Below are positions 1 to 7,991 of a stretch of DNA of 64,000 nucleotides, in pieces. The notes beneath the pieces are model-generated. The model was not told the origin of the DNA and made no database searches. It saw only the letters and a program-made list of their open reading frames with translations. Both the position numbers and the translations under genes were made by a program. Position 1 is the stretch's first letter. Each line of letters starts with the position of its first letter. The stretch is from a virus: the IMG/VR virus record IMGVR_UViG_3300036886_000214, positions 1-64,000 of that record; one strand, 5' to 3'.

Positions 1-63
1 TTCTTCTGTGGCAAAGATTTCGCCCTCTTTAAGCTTAGATTCTTTCTTTTCTGTCTCGCTCAT
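1..63 (-). CDS. Hypothetical protein, N-terminal fragment cut by window edge
   Basis: Only the first 21 codons are visible on the minus strand, starting at an ATG at 63. The visible residues are highly charged and rich in Lys and Glu (begins MSETEKKES). The start resembles that of the gene at 82-483 (MSDETEKEA), which lies directly upstream on the same strand, so the two may be tandem paralogues in one operon. No function can be assigned. Confidence 0.5.
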   Translation of the reverse strand, partial: MSETEKKESKLKEGEIFATEE

Positions 64-81
64 ATAAAACCTCGATGATAA

Positions 82-483
82 TTAATGCGCAACCTCATCC
101 GGATTTTTTCCATTTTTTAACTCATCCAGTCCATTGACAAGCTCTTCCCTCATGGTCTTCTGTACTTCCTTAAGCACTACTTCGCTAATCTTTTTGCAAA
201 CCATATCCGACCATTGTTCGGCCCCAGCGACCATTACAGGAGTAAATTTTGATTCAGAATCTATTTTCATGGCAGCAATACAAACTGTTTTAGTAGTTTG
301 TTTAAAAAAATCCCAATAAGCTTCGCCGATTGAGTTACTCAGCTTATCTATATGTTTATCTAATTTGGGTTGGGCCGCTTTTAGAATCGCATTAAACAGT
401 CTATTAGCCTCAACCATGTATTCCGTTGCTTCTATAGTCTCAGATTCTTCGTTTATAGCCTCTTTCTCTGTTTCATCACTCAT
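82..483 (-). CDS. Hypothetical acidic/helical protein
   Basis: A 133-residue protein with an acidic N-terminus (about residues 1-25) followed by a predicted mostly helical body. I do not recognise a family. No signal peptide or membrane segment is visible. It precedes the truncated gene at 1-63 on the minus strand, separated by about 20 bases. It is divergent from the plus-strand gene starting at 554. Confidence 0.6.
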   Translation of the reverse strand: MSDETEKEAINEESETIEATEYMVEANRLFNAILKAAQPKLDKHIDKLSNSIGEAYWDFFKQTTKTVCIAAMKIDSESKFTPVMVAGAEQWSDMVCKKISEVVLKEVQKTMREELVNGLDELKNGKNPDEVAH

Positions 484-516
484 ATATACCCCTCAGTTCC
501 AATCGCTTTAATTTGA

Positions 517-529
517 GGCTATGATAGCC
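517..529. promoter_or_regulatory. Palindrome in divergent intergenic region
   Basis: A perfect 6-bp inverted repeat with one central base (GGCTATGATAGCC) lies between the divergent genes at 483 and 554. It could be an operator. It is short and single, so this is weak evidence. Confidence 0.25.
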
Positions 530-553
530 GTTTTTAGGGGGAGGGTCTAGAGT

Positions 554-850
554 ATGTTTAGTTGTGTTGAAACAGGGTATTTAGTTTGTATATTTGGTTC
601 GACATTCTTTGGTAATGAAGTGTATAAAAATATCAACGAACGGGAACTAAAAGAGGTTCGAGAAGAGCTTGAGAGGGTAAAAAAAGAAAACCACCTCTTA
701 AAGTTTGGTTACGATAAAGAGATAGCCGATAATGACAGCCCACCCCACCTAATCCAAGCCCCGCCAATGCTACACCAATATGCTTTAGAGGAAACCAGAG
801 GCCAGCCGATCCCCCCTGATTATTCACCCCTAAATGAGAGGCCAAAATAG
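554..850 (+). CDS. Small membrane-anchored coiled-coil protein
   Basis: 98 residues. Residues 5-20 are hydrophobic and could be a short membrane anchor. Residues about 25-52 are a charged heptad-like coiled coil rich in Glu, Arg and Lys. The C-terminal third is Pro-rich. A single-TM-plus-coiled-coil plan is common in phage spanins or accessory membrane proteins, but no cysteine or lipobox pattern supports a spanin call. The purine-rich GGGGGAGGG just upstream is a plausible ribosome binding site. Confidence 0.5.
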   Translation: MFSCVETGYLVCIFGSTFFGNEVYKNINERELKEVREELERVKKENHLLKFGYDKEIADNDSPPHLIQAPPMLHQYALEETRGQPIPPDYSPLNERPK

Positions 851-890
851 GGCTGTATAAAGGATCAGCATAAATATTTATAAAAAGATG

Positions 891-919
891 TTGACAAGCA
901 TTCCTCGATCGAGTAATCT
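891..919 (+). promoter_or_regulatory. Sigma70 promoter of left accessory operon
   Basis: TTGACA at 891-896, a 17-base spacer and TAATCT at 914-919. It is 47 bases upstream of the first gene of a long run of overlapping plus-strand genes (966 to about 8335), and it is the only strong promoter seen for that run. Confidence 0.7.
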
Positions 920-965
920 ACAAATAAGAAGCAAATAGTTTTTATCAACAGAGGGGTAAACGAGC

Positions 966-1262
966 ATGAGACAGTACAACACGATTACAGAGATAAAGGA
1001 AGCAAACAAGGCTATTGGTCACCATTGGTTTTCAATAGGAACAAAAAGGTTTTTTGATTCTAAAGTGGAAAGCCGGGTTTTATATGGTCAATACTTTATT
1101 AGCTCAGAATCACTACCAGGCGCTAAAGCAAGACAATACAGTATTAGGAAAGCTTTGGAAAACGGCCAAATAGAAACAGTTGGTGAATTTCTATCTTTCG
1201 AAACTAAGAAGGATGCAATCGCGGTCTTAAAGGAAATGATTGTTGCACGCGGCTATTTTTAA
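966..1262 (+). CDS. DUF7447-like small phage protein
   Basis: 98 residues. The opening (YNTITEIKEANKAIGHHWFS) and the FFDSKVES/GQYFISSE stretch match, from memory, a small phage/prophage family of unknown function (DUF7447-like). It is the first gene of the left operon with a good ribosome binding site (AGGGG) before the ATG. Its leader shares 14 bases (TTTATCAACAGAGG, 941-954) with the leader of the next gene (1266-1279), suggesting duplication of the translation-initiation region. Confidence 0.7.
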   Translation: MRQYNTITEIKEANKAIGHHWFSIGTKRFFDSKVESRVLYGQYFISSESLPGAKARQYSIRKALENGQIETVGEFLSFETKKDAIAVLKEMIVARGYF

Positions 1263-1289
1263 CCATTTATCAACAGAGGAGTCCACGAA

Positions 1290-1475
1290 ATGAAAATGCT
1301 AATAAATTTGCAAGGGTTAAGATTCTTGCAAGGTATGCTAGAGGCGGAAATTAAACGTAATAAATTTGAGTTCTACGGGAATTCTAATTACAATCCGCAA
1401 GAAATAGCCACCGATATATTAAATGACGTAAAAGCAACTTTAAGAGCAGAGGAAAAACTAGGAGGTGTAAAATGA
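1290..1475 (+). CDS. Small hypothetical protein, paralogue of 1864-2034
   Basis: 61 residues, starting after GAGGAG. The C-terminal half (IATDILNDVKATLRAEEK) resembles the protein at 1864-2034 (IAYDILKKTTRELNK), and both carry an F.F...N/S pattern before it. They look like tandem paralogues flanking the gene at 1472-1867. The function is unknown. The stop overlaps the next start by 4 bases, as in the rest of this operon. Confidence 0.65.
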   Translation: MKMLINLQGLRFLQGMLEAEIKRNKFEFYGNSNYNPQEIATDILNDVKATLRAEEKLGGVK

Positions 1476-1867
1476 ACAGCATAGACAATTTTAAAAGAGC
1501 GATTGAGATTAATTATCTTAATAAATGTCAAACACTAAAACAGTTCATCCTAGAAACCTACGCCGATGAAATCCCCGATATAGCTGAACATGGCTGTCAG
1601 GGCGGCATGCATGGAATGATAACTTATTACGAAACAGGATTGCTTTATGATAAATTTGCTGACGATATTTGGATGACGATAAGCGATCACATTGAAGGAA
1701 TGGGTGAAACCGTTATGACATTTTTGGGCAATCCAAATTATGGTAATGATATTGTAATTACCGATAATGCAACATTTAAAAACTATATGTTGTGGGTGGC
1801 AGTTGAAATTACTTGTCAAAACATAATGTACGAAAGAGAAAACGAGAAAGAAGGAGGTGCAGAATGA
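1472..1867 (+). CDS. DUF7222-like phage protein
   Basis: 131 residues. The central block IAEHGCQGGMHGMITYYET followed by LYDKFADDIW resembles a phage-associated family of unknown function that I know as DUF7222; this match is from memory. No catalytic motif is recognised. It overlaps the neighbouring genes by 4 bases on both sides. Confidence 0.7.
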   Translation: MNSIDNFKRAIEINYLNKCQTLKQFILETYADEIPDIAEHGCQGGMHGMITYYETGLLYDKFADDIWMTISDHIEGMGETVMTFLGNPNYGNDIVITDNATFKNYMLWVAVEITCQNIMYERENEKEGGAE

Positions 1868-2034
1868 TATTATCAATCACAGAACTAGACTTTTTGAATC
1901 GGTATTTAATCGATGACTTAAACAATCGTGAGGATTTTAACTTCTGGTCCGGTTCAGAAGCTGCGAAAGATATCGCTTATGATATTTTAAAAAAGACGAC
2001 AAGAGAGTTAAATAAACAAGGGGGTGCAGAATGA
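1864..2034 (+). CDS. Small hypothetical protein, paralogue of 1290-1475
   Basis: 56 residues using the ATG at 1864, which overlaps the previous stop as ATGA and follows GGAGG. A longer upstream reading begins at 1813, but those residues are Arg-rich and lie inside the previous gene. The body (FNFWSGSEAAKDIAYDILKK) resembles the gene at 1290. Confidence 0.65.
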   Translation: MILSITELDFLNRYLIDDLNNREDFNFWSGSEAAKDIAYDILKKTTRELNKQGGAE

Positions 2035-2285
2035 AACCATTTACTATTAATCTTGAGATGGACGATAAAGAGGCGCAAGCATTAGTTGAAGCTTTAAATA
2101 TTTGTTTGGGCGATAAAATAGGAAGGAAAGAGTTTTCAGGCGAAACATTGCGACAACTATCTGCTTTATTCTTAGAGATGGATGTTTTAATGGACGCAGA
2201 ATATGGGCGAATTGATACCCATGTTAAAAACTGCTATGACCTGCGCGATAAGAGATTAGAGTCAATTAAGGGAGATACAGAATGA
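2031..2285 (+). CDS. Small hypothetical protein
   Basis: 84 residues, acidic and probably helical. ATGA overlap with the previous gene and 4-base overlap with the next. No family is recognised. Confidence 0.6.
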   Translation: MKPFTINLEMDDKEAQALVEALNICLGDKIGRKEFSGETLRQLSALFLEMDVLMDAEYGRIDTHVKNCYDLRDKRLESIKGDTE

Positions 2286-2749
2286 GCACAAAAGCCATGT
2301 TTAAATTTTATGACGAGTCCGACACCGTTTATATCTATAAATGGAGCAATGAAGTTAATCCCTGGAATGCCTTTAAAGAAATTAAAAAAACTTTTGAAAG
2401 TGAATATGCTTTTAAACTCCCAAGGTATGAAGCATATCAATTTTCAGCGGCATTTTTAATGGCTAATAGAAATACTGGGGAGATAAACCCAACGGGAGGG
2501 ACTAACTATAGAATAATGAGTGGCCCTGACTCTGATGCACATTGGTTATATGCTGTGTCTTGGAAGGGGGATTACTTATGGATAGAAGTTTTCTTGTTTG
2601 ATGAGGAAGTATTTAATGGCTGTTTTGGTCTTTTTGAAGAATGGCAATCAAAATATAAAAAAGAAGCTTACAAGATTGACACAGGAAGGCGAAAAAAACT
2701 TATGACTATCGATGAAATGAAAAACCTTTTAAAGGAGAGCACAGAATGA
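2282..2749 (+). CDS. Hypothetical protein
   Basis: 155 residues with a mixed alpha/beta look, rich in aromatic residues. Its plan (N-terminal strands, central FSAAFLMANRNTGE, then a W-rich block) loosely resembles the protein at 5183-5695 (SLASSFIAANRRRNDGG), so the two may be diverged paralogues. Function unknown. Confidence 0.65.
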   Translation: MSTKAMFKFYDESDTVYIYKWSNEVNPWNAFKEIKKTFESEYAFKLPRYEAYQFSAAFLMANRNTGEINPTGGTNYRIMSGPDSDAHWLYAVSWKGDYLWIEVFLFDEEVFNGCFGLFEEWQSKYKKEAYKIDTGRRKKLMTIDEMKNLLKESTE

Positions 2750-2922
2750 CAATCCACATTAACCTAACACTAACCGTTGCAGAGTGGGAATTTTTAATAA
2801 CCCTGCTTAATCAAGAGTTGGACGACATTGAAGAATATGACGAACTGGGAAGAGAGCATCTTAATAATATTTTTCTTGAAGTGTCTAATGGTTTCCAATT
2901 GGTCAGAGGGGGTGCAGCATGA
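2746..2922 (+). CDS. Small hypothetical protein
   Basis: 58 residues, ATGA overlap with the previous gene, preceded by AAGGAG. It begins MTIHINLTLTVAEWEFL and resembles the start of the 1864 and 1290 proteins (hydrophobic strand, then helix), so it may be a third member of that small family. Confidence 0.55.
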   Translation: MTIHINLTLTVAEWEFLITLLNQELDDIEEYDELGREHLNNIFLEVSNGFQLVRGGAA

Positions 2923-3062
2923 AAACCTACGAAGTCATTGACGGCAAAACTAAAAAGGTTGTTGGCCAATATATCAATATGCGCCGGGCAAGTCGGCGCG
3001 TTAATGAGCTTGACAATATTTACGGGTCTTACAGGTATTATTATAGGAGGATTGCCGCGTGA
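2919..3062 (+). CDS. Small basic phage protein
   Basis: 47 residues (MKTYEVIDGKTKKVVGQY, then a basic helix with RRASRRVNELDN and a Tyr-rich end). Overlaps the previous stop (ATGA) and the next GTG start (GTGA). The pattern is one I associate with widespread tiny phage proteins of unknown role. Confidence 0.6.
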   Translation: MKTYEVIDGKTKKVVGQYINMRRASRRVNELDNIYGSYRYYYRRIAA

Positions 3063-3244
3063 CGTATTACAAGGAACCTATAAGCGGTCGCACGCAGAGT
3101 AGCGAGGATTGGATTGTTTACTTTAAATCTCTTTATGGTTTGTATTATGGTGATTTACCTAATAAACCAAGTCTAGAAAAATACATAAAGCAATCGTTTG
3201 ATTATTTAAGGCTAGTTAATTCGAAAGAGGAACCGATAAAATGA
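3059..3244 (+). CDS. Small hypothetical protein (GTG start)
   Basis: 61 residues. The GTG start overlaps the upstream stop as GTGA and follows a TATAGGAGG ribosome site. Tyr-rich, no recognised domain. Confidence 0.55.
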   Translation: MTYYKEPISGRTQSSEDWIVYFKSLYGLYYGDLPNKPSLEKYIKQSFDYLRLVNSKEEPIK

Positions 3245-3498
3245 ACTTACCAAAATTTGTTATGACAAATACAGACAAAAAGATTATTGGACATGGGGAC
3301 GAAGACCCACCAGTTTTTTTTGATAGCTTAGACCTATCCGAGCAAGTGCCAGAGGGCATTGTTCATACCTGGCGACTTCGTAAAGTGGGTAAAAATCAAT
3401 TTTATGCCCTGGTTGATAAATGCGTCAACTGTAACCTTGAAGATATAATATGCGAATGCATTAAATGCCAGCTAAAGGAGATGCAAAAGGATGGGTAG
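3241..3498 (+). CDS. Small putative zinc-binding protein
   Basis: 85 residues. The C-terminal quarter carries CVNCNLEDIICECIKC, i.e. two CxxC pairs that could bind one zinc ion. The N-terminal part is beta-like with no recognised fold. Overlaps both neighbours. Confidence 0.6.
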   Translation: MNLPKFVMTNTDKKIIGHGDEDPPVFFDSLDLSEQVPEGIVHTWRLRKVGKNQFYALVDKCVNCNLEDIICECIKCQLKEMQKDG

Positions 3499-3775
3499 AA
3501 CGATTAAGGATTCGTACCGTTTGGAATTAGAGCTGGTCGCTAAAGGGGCTAGCCCCATTCGCTTTACTGAGCTTTCGTATTTATTAGAGCAGTTCGACGA
3601 AGACTTTAATTGGAATATGCCGGGTTTAATCGATGACTTGATAATATCATTAAATCGTCTGATAGCATTGGATTTTACGGTTGATACAGCAAGCAATAAG
3701 TTGTTTAATCGGCTTGCAAAACAATTGGATGAATTAAAGCATGAAAAGTTTGAGGAGGCCGAGAAATGCAAATAG
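3491..3775 (+). CDS. Small hypothetical helical protein
   Basis: 94 residues, predicted all-helical, starting inside the end of the upstream gene. No family recognised. Confidence 0.55.
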   Translation: MGRTIKDSYRLELELVAKGASPIRFTELSYLLEQFDEDFNWNMPGLIDDLIISLNRLIALDFTVDTASNKLFNRLAKQLDELKHEKFEEAEKCK

Positions 3776-4062
3776 TCCGCTATATACCAAACTATTTCGA
3801 TACTGAGACAAAGGTAATCAACGAGTTTAACACTCTTGAAGAATTGCGAGAAATTGAGTGGATAAAAACCACTTCAGAAATTCCCGATTTTAAATGCTTT
3901 TTGATTAAGGAAAGACAAGAGCCTGAAACGCATTCTACCCTACTGGCAATGTTTAAAAACGGGCACTGTTTCCCCATTGGATTCTTAACTGAGTTAGTGC
4001 CGGGTATGGAGGTGCTAAAAACATGGGCAAAAATTGAGCAAAAGAAAGGGGCCAAAGAATGA
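3766..4062 (+). CDS. Small hypothetical protein
   Basis: 98 residues with alternating hydrophobic strands (CFLIKE, HCFPIGFLTE). Preceded by GAGGAGG inside the end of the previous gene. No recognised domain. Confidence 0.6.
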   Translation: MQIVRYIPNYFDTETKVINEFNTLEELREIEWIKTTSEIPDFKCFLIKERQEPETHSTLLAMFKNGHCFPIGFLTELVPGMEVLKTWAKIEQKKGAKE

Positions 4063-4370
4063 CTAACCTAGAGAAGCTTTTGATAGAGGCCAATAAAAGG
4101 GAGCTGATTGTTTATTTGTCTATAAAGCATAGTTACGATAATACAACTAATGAACTTGTACCCTTTTTTAAAGTAGAAGTAACAAAAAATAACCAATTTT
4201 TGGGCTTCGTGACACAAGAAAGTTTTACAGCTAAATCGTTAACGATTGAAGAGGCAGCCCGCGAAGTAATTAATTTAATGCTAAAAGATTTGCAATACAA
4301 AAATAATCTGATAGCTAAAGAATTGAAAGATTTAATCACTACTATTGAGATGGAGAAAACGAATGACTAA
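4059..4370 (+). CDS. Small hypothetical protein
   Basis: 103 residues, beta-rich N-terminal half and Lys/Glu helical C-terminus. ATGA overlap with the previous gene. No recognised domain. Confidence 0.6.
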   Translation: MTNLEKLLIEANKRELIVYLSIKHSYDNTTNELVPFFKVEVTKNNQFLGFVTQESFTAKSLTIEEAAREVINLMLKDLQYKNNLIAKELKDLITTIEMEKTND

Positions 4371-4587
4371 GTACCTTTTGTACGGATATAACAACGGTCA
4401 ACGGCATAAAAAAGAGTTCTACGGCAGCTATAACGACGAAGAATCGGCACAAAGGGCCTTAAAGTGCTTGCAATATGAAGGGGTTAGGTATGATAATTAC
4501 TGTCTTAAGGATGACTACCACAAAGTCTTTGTTAAAAACGTTAAGGCAATTTTGCCATTTAATCGAGTTAGAGAGGGTTTGAGATGA
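4363..4587 (+). CDS. Small hypothetical protein
   Basis: 74 residues from the ATG at 4363 (MTKYLLYGYNNG). An in-frame upstream start at 4345 is less likely because this ATG overlaps the previous stop and fits the operon's coupling pattern. Tyr- and Lys-rich; function unknown. Confidence 0.55.
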   Translation: MTKYLLYGYNNGQRHKKEFYGSYNDEESAQRALKCLQYEGVRYDNYCLKDDYHKVFVKNVKAILPFNRVREGLR

Positions 4588-5186
4588 GTATTTTTTCAAG
4601 ATTGTTTTATTTAGATGAAGAACAGGACGCACTAGATTTTGAGTTTTTAAAGCATAAAAAAGACATTATGCTATTTATAGCCGAGCTTACCGGTGTTATT
4701 GAAATAGGGGCGAAAGAGGGCGAAGCGAATGCCGCTGAATCTCTTAGAGACATCTATAACACGATGGAAAATCACCCATCATCCAATTTAGTTGTTTCAC
4801 TCCTAAATAGACAAAGAGAAATTAACGATAAGTTTGGCGAATCAGATAAAATGAGCTTGGAAGATAGCTTATTAAAAGAAATGGAAATTAAATCAAGCAA
4901 TCAAGTGCATGGTGGCATTGCAAAAGCTCGAAAGAGCCGCCTAACAAAAGAAAAAAGCAAAAAGATTAAGAAGGTTTTAGAAGCCATTGCAAAAGCAAGC
5001 TTTAGCGAGAAAGCGAAGAAAGTTCCAAAGATAAAGAAATCTATCAAGAAGGATGTAAAGAAGCCTTTCCCTAAAAAGGCAGCCAAAATTAAACCTAAGC
5101 CCAAGGCTAAAAAAACGCCCATACAGAAGGTTATAAAAGAAATGAAGAGGGGCCTTAAATCTATCAAGAAAGGGGCTAAGAAATGA
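4584..5186 (+). CDS. Protein with basic Lys/Ala/Pro-rich histone-like tail
   Basis: 200 residues. The first about 115 are an ordinary mixed domain. The remainder is strongly basic, made of Lys, Ala and Pro repeats (for example KKAAKIKPKPKAKKTP), like the C-terminal tail of histone H1 or bacterial Hc1-type proteins. Such tails usually bind nucleic acid, so a DNA- or RNA-binding role is inferred. It is unusual among its short neighbours. Confidence 0.65.
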   Translation: MSIFSRLFYLDEEQDALDFEFLKHKKDIMLFIAELTGVIEIGAKEGEANAAESLRDIYNTMENHPSSNLVVSLLNRQREINDKFGESDKMSLEDSLLKEMEIKSSNQVHGGIAKARKSRLTKEKSKKIKKVLEAIAKASFSEKAKKVPKIKKSIKKDVKKPFPKKAAKIKPKPKAKKTPIQKVIKEMKRGLKSIKKGAKK

Positions 5187-5695
5187 GCACAAACGCCTTA
5201 ATTAGCTTTCTTGAGGTGGATGAAGGGGGACTTATTCCAGATGAATCCTTTACTCTCTATGTGCACTGTGACGGCTACCCAACTGGCATCGTCAGCATGA
5301 TTCAAAAGGCCATTAGCTTTACGGGTGACAAGAAAGATGCTTTTAGTTTGGCATCTTCTTTTATTGCCGCTAATCGACGTAGGAATGATGGAGGGAATAT
5401 AAGAGTTTTTCCCCAAGAAAAACCATTTGATAAGATGCTTACAATTGCAATTGAGTGGCATTATGAAATCTATAGAGAAAATCATGAATATTTTATCGAT
5501 GTTCATGCTTTACGCCTCAAAGAACCAACTGTCAATTGGTCGGGGCGCTTTTCCGATTTAATTTTGGCTGCAAGTTCTATTGAAGGGATGGCCAATGATA
5601 ATGCAGAAACCCATAACGAAGACAATCGGACCGCTGGACCAGGAGAAGAACGACCGGCTAAGAAGCCTTATAAATGGGTAGGGATATTGGGTTAA
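5183..5695 (+). CDS. Hypothetical protein
   Basis: 170 residues, beta-rich with a polar low-complexity C-terminus (Asn, Glu, Pro). Possibly a diverged paralogue of 2282-2749, since both share an ANR-type central helix. No known domain recognised. Confidence 0.6.
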   Translation: MSTNALISFLEVDEGGLIPDESFTLYVHCDGYPTGIVSMIQKAISFTGDKKDAFSLASSFIAANRRRNDGGNIRVFPQEKPFDKMLTIAIEWHYEIYRENHEYFIDVHALRLKEPTVNWSGRFSDLILAASSIEGMANDNAETHNEDNRTAGPGEERPAKKPYKWVGILG

Positions 5696-5697
5696 AT

Positions 5698-6000
5698 ATG
5701 GCCAAGACAAAGCGCGATAAAATGAGAAATAAGTTTAAGCGAATCCATCGGGAACAGAGAAAAGCCCAAGATATGCGCGAATATTTCAGGCTTCGCGCTG
5801 GTGAAGATGTTATGGCTTATGAAGTCAAAGCAGCTGCGGGGCAGATTATGAATGATCCAGCATGGTGGAATCATTTGTACGATATTGTCCCCGCAAGACG
5901 TAGGACAAAAGCCCTATTGGATAAAATTAAAAAGGTGCCTGCGGAGGCAGAAGAAATTATTTTCCCCGATTTTAAACGTCCTCACATTTATTATTGGTGA
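5698..6000 (+). CDS. Small basic hypothetical protein
   Basis: 100 residues from the ATG at 5698, two bases after the previous stop. An earlier in-frame start at 5674 lies inside the previous gene. The N-terminus is very basic (KTKRDKMRNKFKRIHREQRK), suggesting nucleic-acid contact. Confidence 0.55.
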   Translation: MAKTKRDKMRNKFKRIHREQRKAQDMREYFRLRAGEDVMAYEVKAAAGQIMNDPAWWNHLYDIVPARRRTKALLDKIKKVPAEAEEIIFPDFKRPHIYYW

Positions 6001-6003
6001 ATT

Positions 6004-6312
6004 ATGTACGAAATATGGGAAGTAAAGGAATTAGAGAAAGATAAGCTTTATGCACTTAAAGAGCTTTGGACGAAGCATAAGACAATACGAAACCTAATTT
6101 TTGATTTCTATTGGGCCGTTCGTATAACAGGAAGACCACGAGGAAATAAGTTCTTTGTTTATCTTGAAAAAGGACAGAAACTAAATGACCCGGAAAACCC
6201 TATAAGGCTTTCCCATTATCCTTATGATTCCTCAAATATTGCTTCGTTTTCTTGGATAGATGGTTTACAAATGCGGATTTTAGATGATTCATATAATCAA
6301 AAATTGTCCTAA
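6004..6312 (+). CDS. Small hypothetical protein
   Basis: 102 residues, aromatic and charged, beta-like. Its end overlaps the next start by 29 bases. No recognised domain. Confidence 0.55.
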   Translation: MYEIWEVKELEKDKLYALKELWTKHKTIRNLIFDFYWAVRITGRPRGNKFFVYLEKGQKLNDPENPIRLSHYPYDSSNIASFSWIDGLQMRILDDSYNQKLS

Positions 6313-6802
6313 GCATGGGCCTTTGACTATCACGCAATTAACCACCAGCGGTCGCTCCAAATCGGGTGCTATTTTTCGATGTAAACAATGTTTAAAAATA
6401 TCACACCAAAAGCATTGGGAGAGGCACAAAGAAAAAGTTAAACAAAAACAATTGGAATATAAAGAAAAAGACCCAGAAAAATATAGAGAAATTAAAAGAG
6501 CCTCAAATAAAAGATATGCTCATAAATATAGAAAAGCGAGTATACGAAATAAAATTTACAAAAAGTTAAACGTCGAACATATTAGAAAGCTTGAGAGAGA
6601 GCGAACCATTTTTTATGTTGAAAATTTGCCTCCCCCCTATATTCGTGATATATTGACCCGTCGAAGCAGCTTATCGGCGAAAGATATTCCCATCGATCTA
6701 GTGGAAATAAAAAGGGCATCAATGTTAATTAAGCGCATAGGGCTAGACGAGAGAAGGCAAAATAGGTTAAACCAATTAACAGAGGAGCGCAAAAATGTCT
6801 AA
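6284..6802 (+). CDS. Zinc-ribbon/basic-helix phage protein (copy 1 of 3)
   Basis: 172 residues. The N-terminus holds a zinc-knuckle pattern, CPKHGPLT then CKQC (about residues 8-36), followed by a long basic helix and a C-terminal block (YIRDILTRR, DIPIDLVEIKRASMLIKR). The same order of elements occurs in the proteins at 7076-7426 and 63755-64000. The fold recalls small HNH/endonuclease VII-like zinc proteins, but no catalytic histidine pair is clear. It is followed by a partner gene at 6795, and the pair is duplicated downstream. Confidence 0.65.
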   Translation: MIHIIKNCPKHGPLTITQLTTSGRSKSGAIFRCKQCLKISHQKHWERHKEKVKQKQLEYKEKDPEKYREIKRASNKRYAHKYRKASIRNKIYKKLNVEHIRKLERERTIFYVENLPPPYIRDILTRRSSLSAKDIPIDLVEIKRASMLIKRIGLDERRQNRLNQLTEERKNV

Positions 6803-7079
6803 GAATGCTAGCAAAATTAGTTGCATGTCGGATTTAAGGATCCATGCAGTTGAAACATTAAATCTTTTAAGAAACAAAGATATAGACACCATCGAGGCCG
6901 GGGTTACTGCAAAGGTTTATGATAGTATTATTAGCTCTTGTAAGGCTGAAATGGAGTACGCAAAACTCAAGGATTGTGAAGTAGACATAAAATTTCTAGA
7001 GGACGCACCTGAAGATAATCCGAAAACTTTAGAAAATACCCGACCATCTTTTGAAGTTAAAAGGTTAAATGATAAATGA
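6795..7079 (+). CDS. Partner protein of zinc-ribbon module (copy 1)
   Basis: 94 residues, all-helical. Shares with 7423-7683 the pattern (S/D)LR..A..T(L/I)..L followed by K.YD and an acidic end. Small phage proteins of this type are common and unassigned. Overlaps the upstream gene by 8 bases and the downstream gene by 4. Confidence 0.65.
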   Translation: MSKNASKISCMSDLRIHAVETLNLLRNKDIDTIEAGVTAKVYDSIISSCKAEMEYAKLKDCEVDIKFLEDAPEDNPKTLENTRPSFEVKRLNDK

Positions 7080-7426
7080 CAATTTTAAAAGTTTGTAAAA
7101 TACATGGACCATTAGAGATTGATAGTATTATACTTAGCCGAAAAAAAGATAGGCCAAATCCTAGCAAAGTGTGTCTTTTTTGCACCCGCGAGACCAATAG
7201 GAGAAACTGTAAGAATAGCAGAAACAGGCGTCCCGAAATATATAAGAAGAGAGACTCCGAAAGAAATAATTTATTAATGAGTACCTTAGATGATAGATAT
7301 TTAATCAGGCTAATTTGTAGCGATTCTAAATTGAATAAAAATGACATAACACCGGAAATTATAGCGTTTAAACGCGCTGCACTTTTACTAAAGCGAAAAT
7401 TAATGCATAGGAGCATAGAGCAATGA
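7076..7426 (+). CDS. Zinc-ribbon/basic-helix phage protein (copy 2 of 3)
   Basis: 116 residues. CKIHGPLE then CLFC (residues 7-37) form the zinc pattern, followed by an Arg/Lys/Asn-rich segment and a C-terminal DITPEIIAFKRAALLLKR that matches copy 1. It is shorter than copy 1 because the basic linker is contracted. Confidence 0.65.
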   Translation: MTILKVCKIHGPLEIDSIILSRKKDRPNPSKVCLFCTRETNRRNCKNSRNRRPEIYKKRDSERNNLLMSTLDDRYLIRLICSDSKLNKNDITPEIIAFKRAALLLKRKLMHRSIEQ

Positions 7427-7683
7427 CTAAGAAAATCAGCAACATCGATCAGTTAAGAGAAGATGCTTTAAGGACAATTGAGCGACTTGATAACGGCGAT
7501 ATTGTTGCAGAAGACGCTTCTACCAAATCTAAACTCTATGACAATGTGATGAACTCACTAAAACTTCAAATTTTTTATTCAAAGATTAAAGAGGAACGGC
7601 CTAATATTCCGTTTTTAAATACATGCCCCGTCATCGAAGGCAACCTAGTGGATAAGCCTATTAAGGAATTGGAGAAAAAATAA
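7423..7683 (+). CDS. Partner protein of zinc-ribbon module (copy 2)
   Basis: 86 residues, helical, begins MTKKISNIDQLREDALRTIE. Paralogue of the gene at 6795. ATGA overlap with the zinc-ribbon gene upstream, repeating the two-gene unit. Confidence 0.65.
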   Translation: MTKKISNIDQLREDALRTIERLDNGDIVAEDASTKSKLYDNVMNSLKLQIFYSKIKEERPNIPFLNTCPVIEGNLVDKPIKELEKK

Positions 7684-7685
7684 TA

Positions 7686-7991
7686 ATGTGGAAATTTACC
7701 CTTAACTATGTTTCATTAGCAATGATGGCTGGAGCAACTGCCTTTAATGTCTATGGCGCAATTAGAGGTCATCGAGCTTTTAAAAAATTGCAGGCTGCTG
7801 ATAACGAGTTAAGGCAGGAAGGCACACGTTTCCGAATGATGTGCAACATCATTAACCGCTTAGCAACTAAATCGCAGATTCAAGAAATTAATCGAGAATT
7901 GGAGGCGGTCAACTTATTAATAGATTCAACGATAGACAAAAGTCCTAAGCTTAAATTGGTAGAAAAAGATAATCAGAGGATGCATAGTTAA
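7686..7991 (+). CDS. Small membrane-anchored protein
   Basis: 101 residues. Residues about 6-25 form one hydrophobic segment that could span the membrane. The rest is a helical coiled-coil-like domain. No known family. Confidence 0.55.
   Translation: MWKFTLNYVSLAMMAGATAFNVYGAIRGHRAFKKLQAADNELRQEGTRFRMMCNIINRLATKSQIQEINRELEAVNLLIDSTIDKSPKLKLVEKDNQRMHS

Noticed and set aside
4901-5192. Hydrophobic ORFs on the minus strand
   Set aside because: They are complements of the Lys-rich repeat region of the 4584-5186 gene, which produces artificial Leu/Phe-rich frames.
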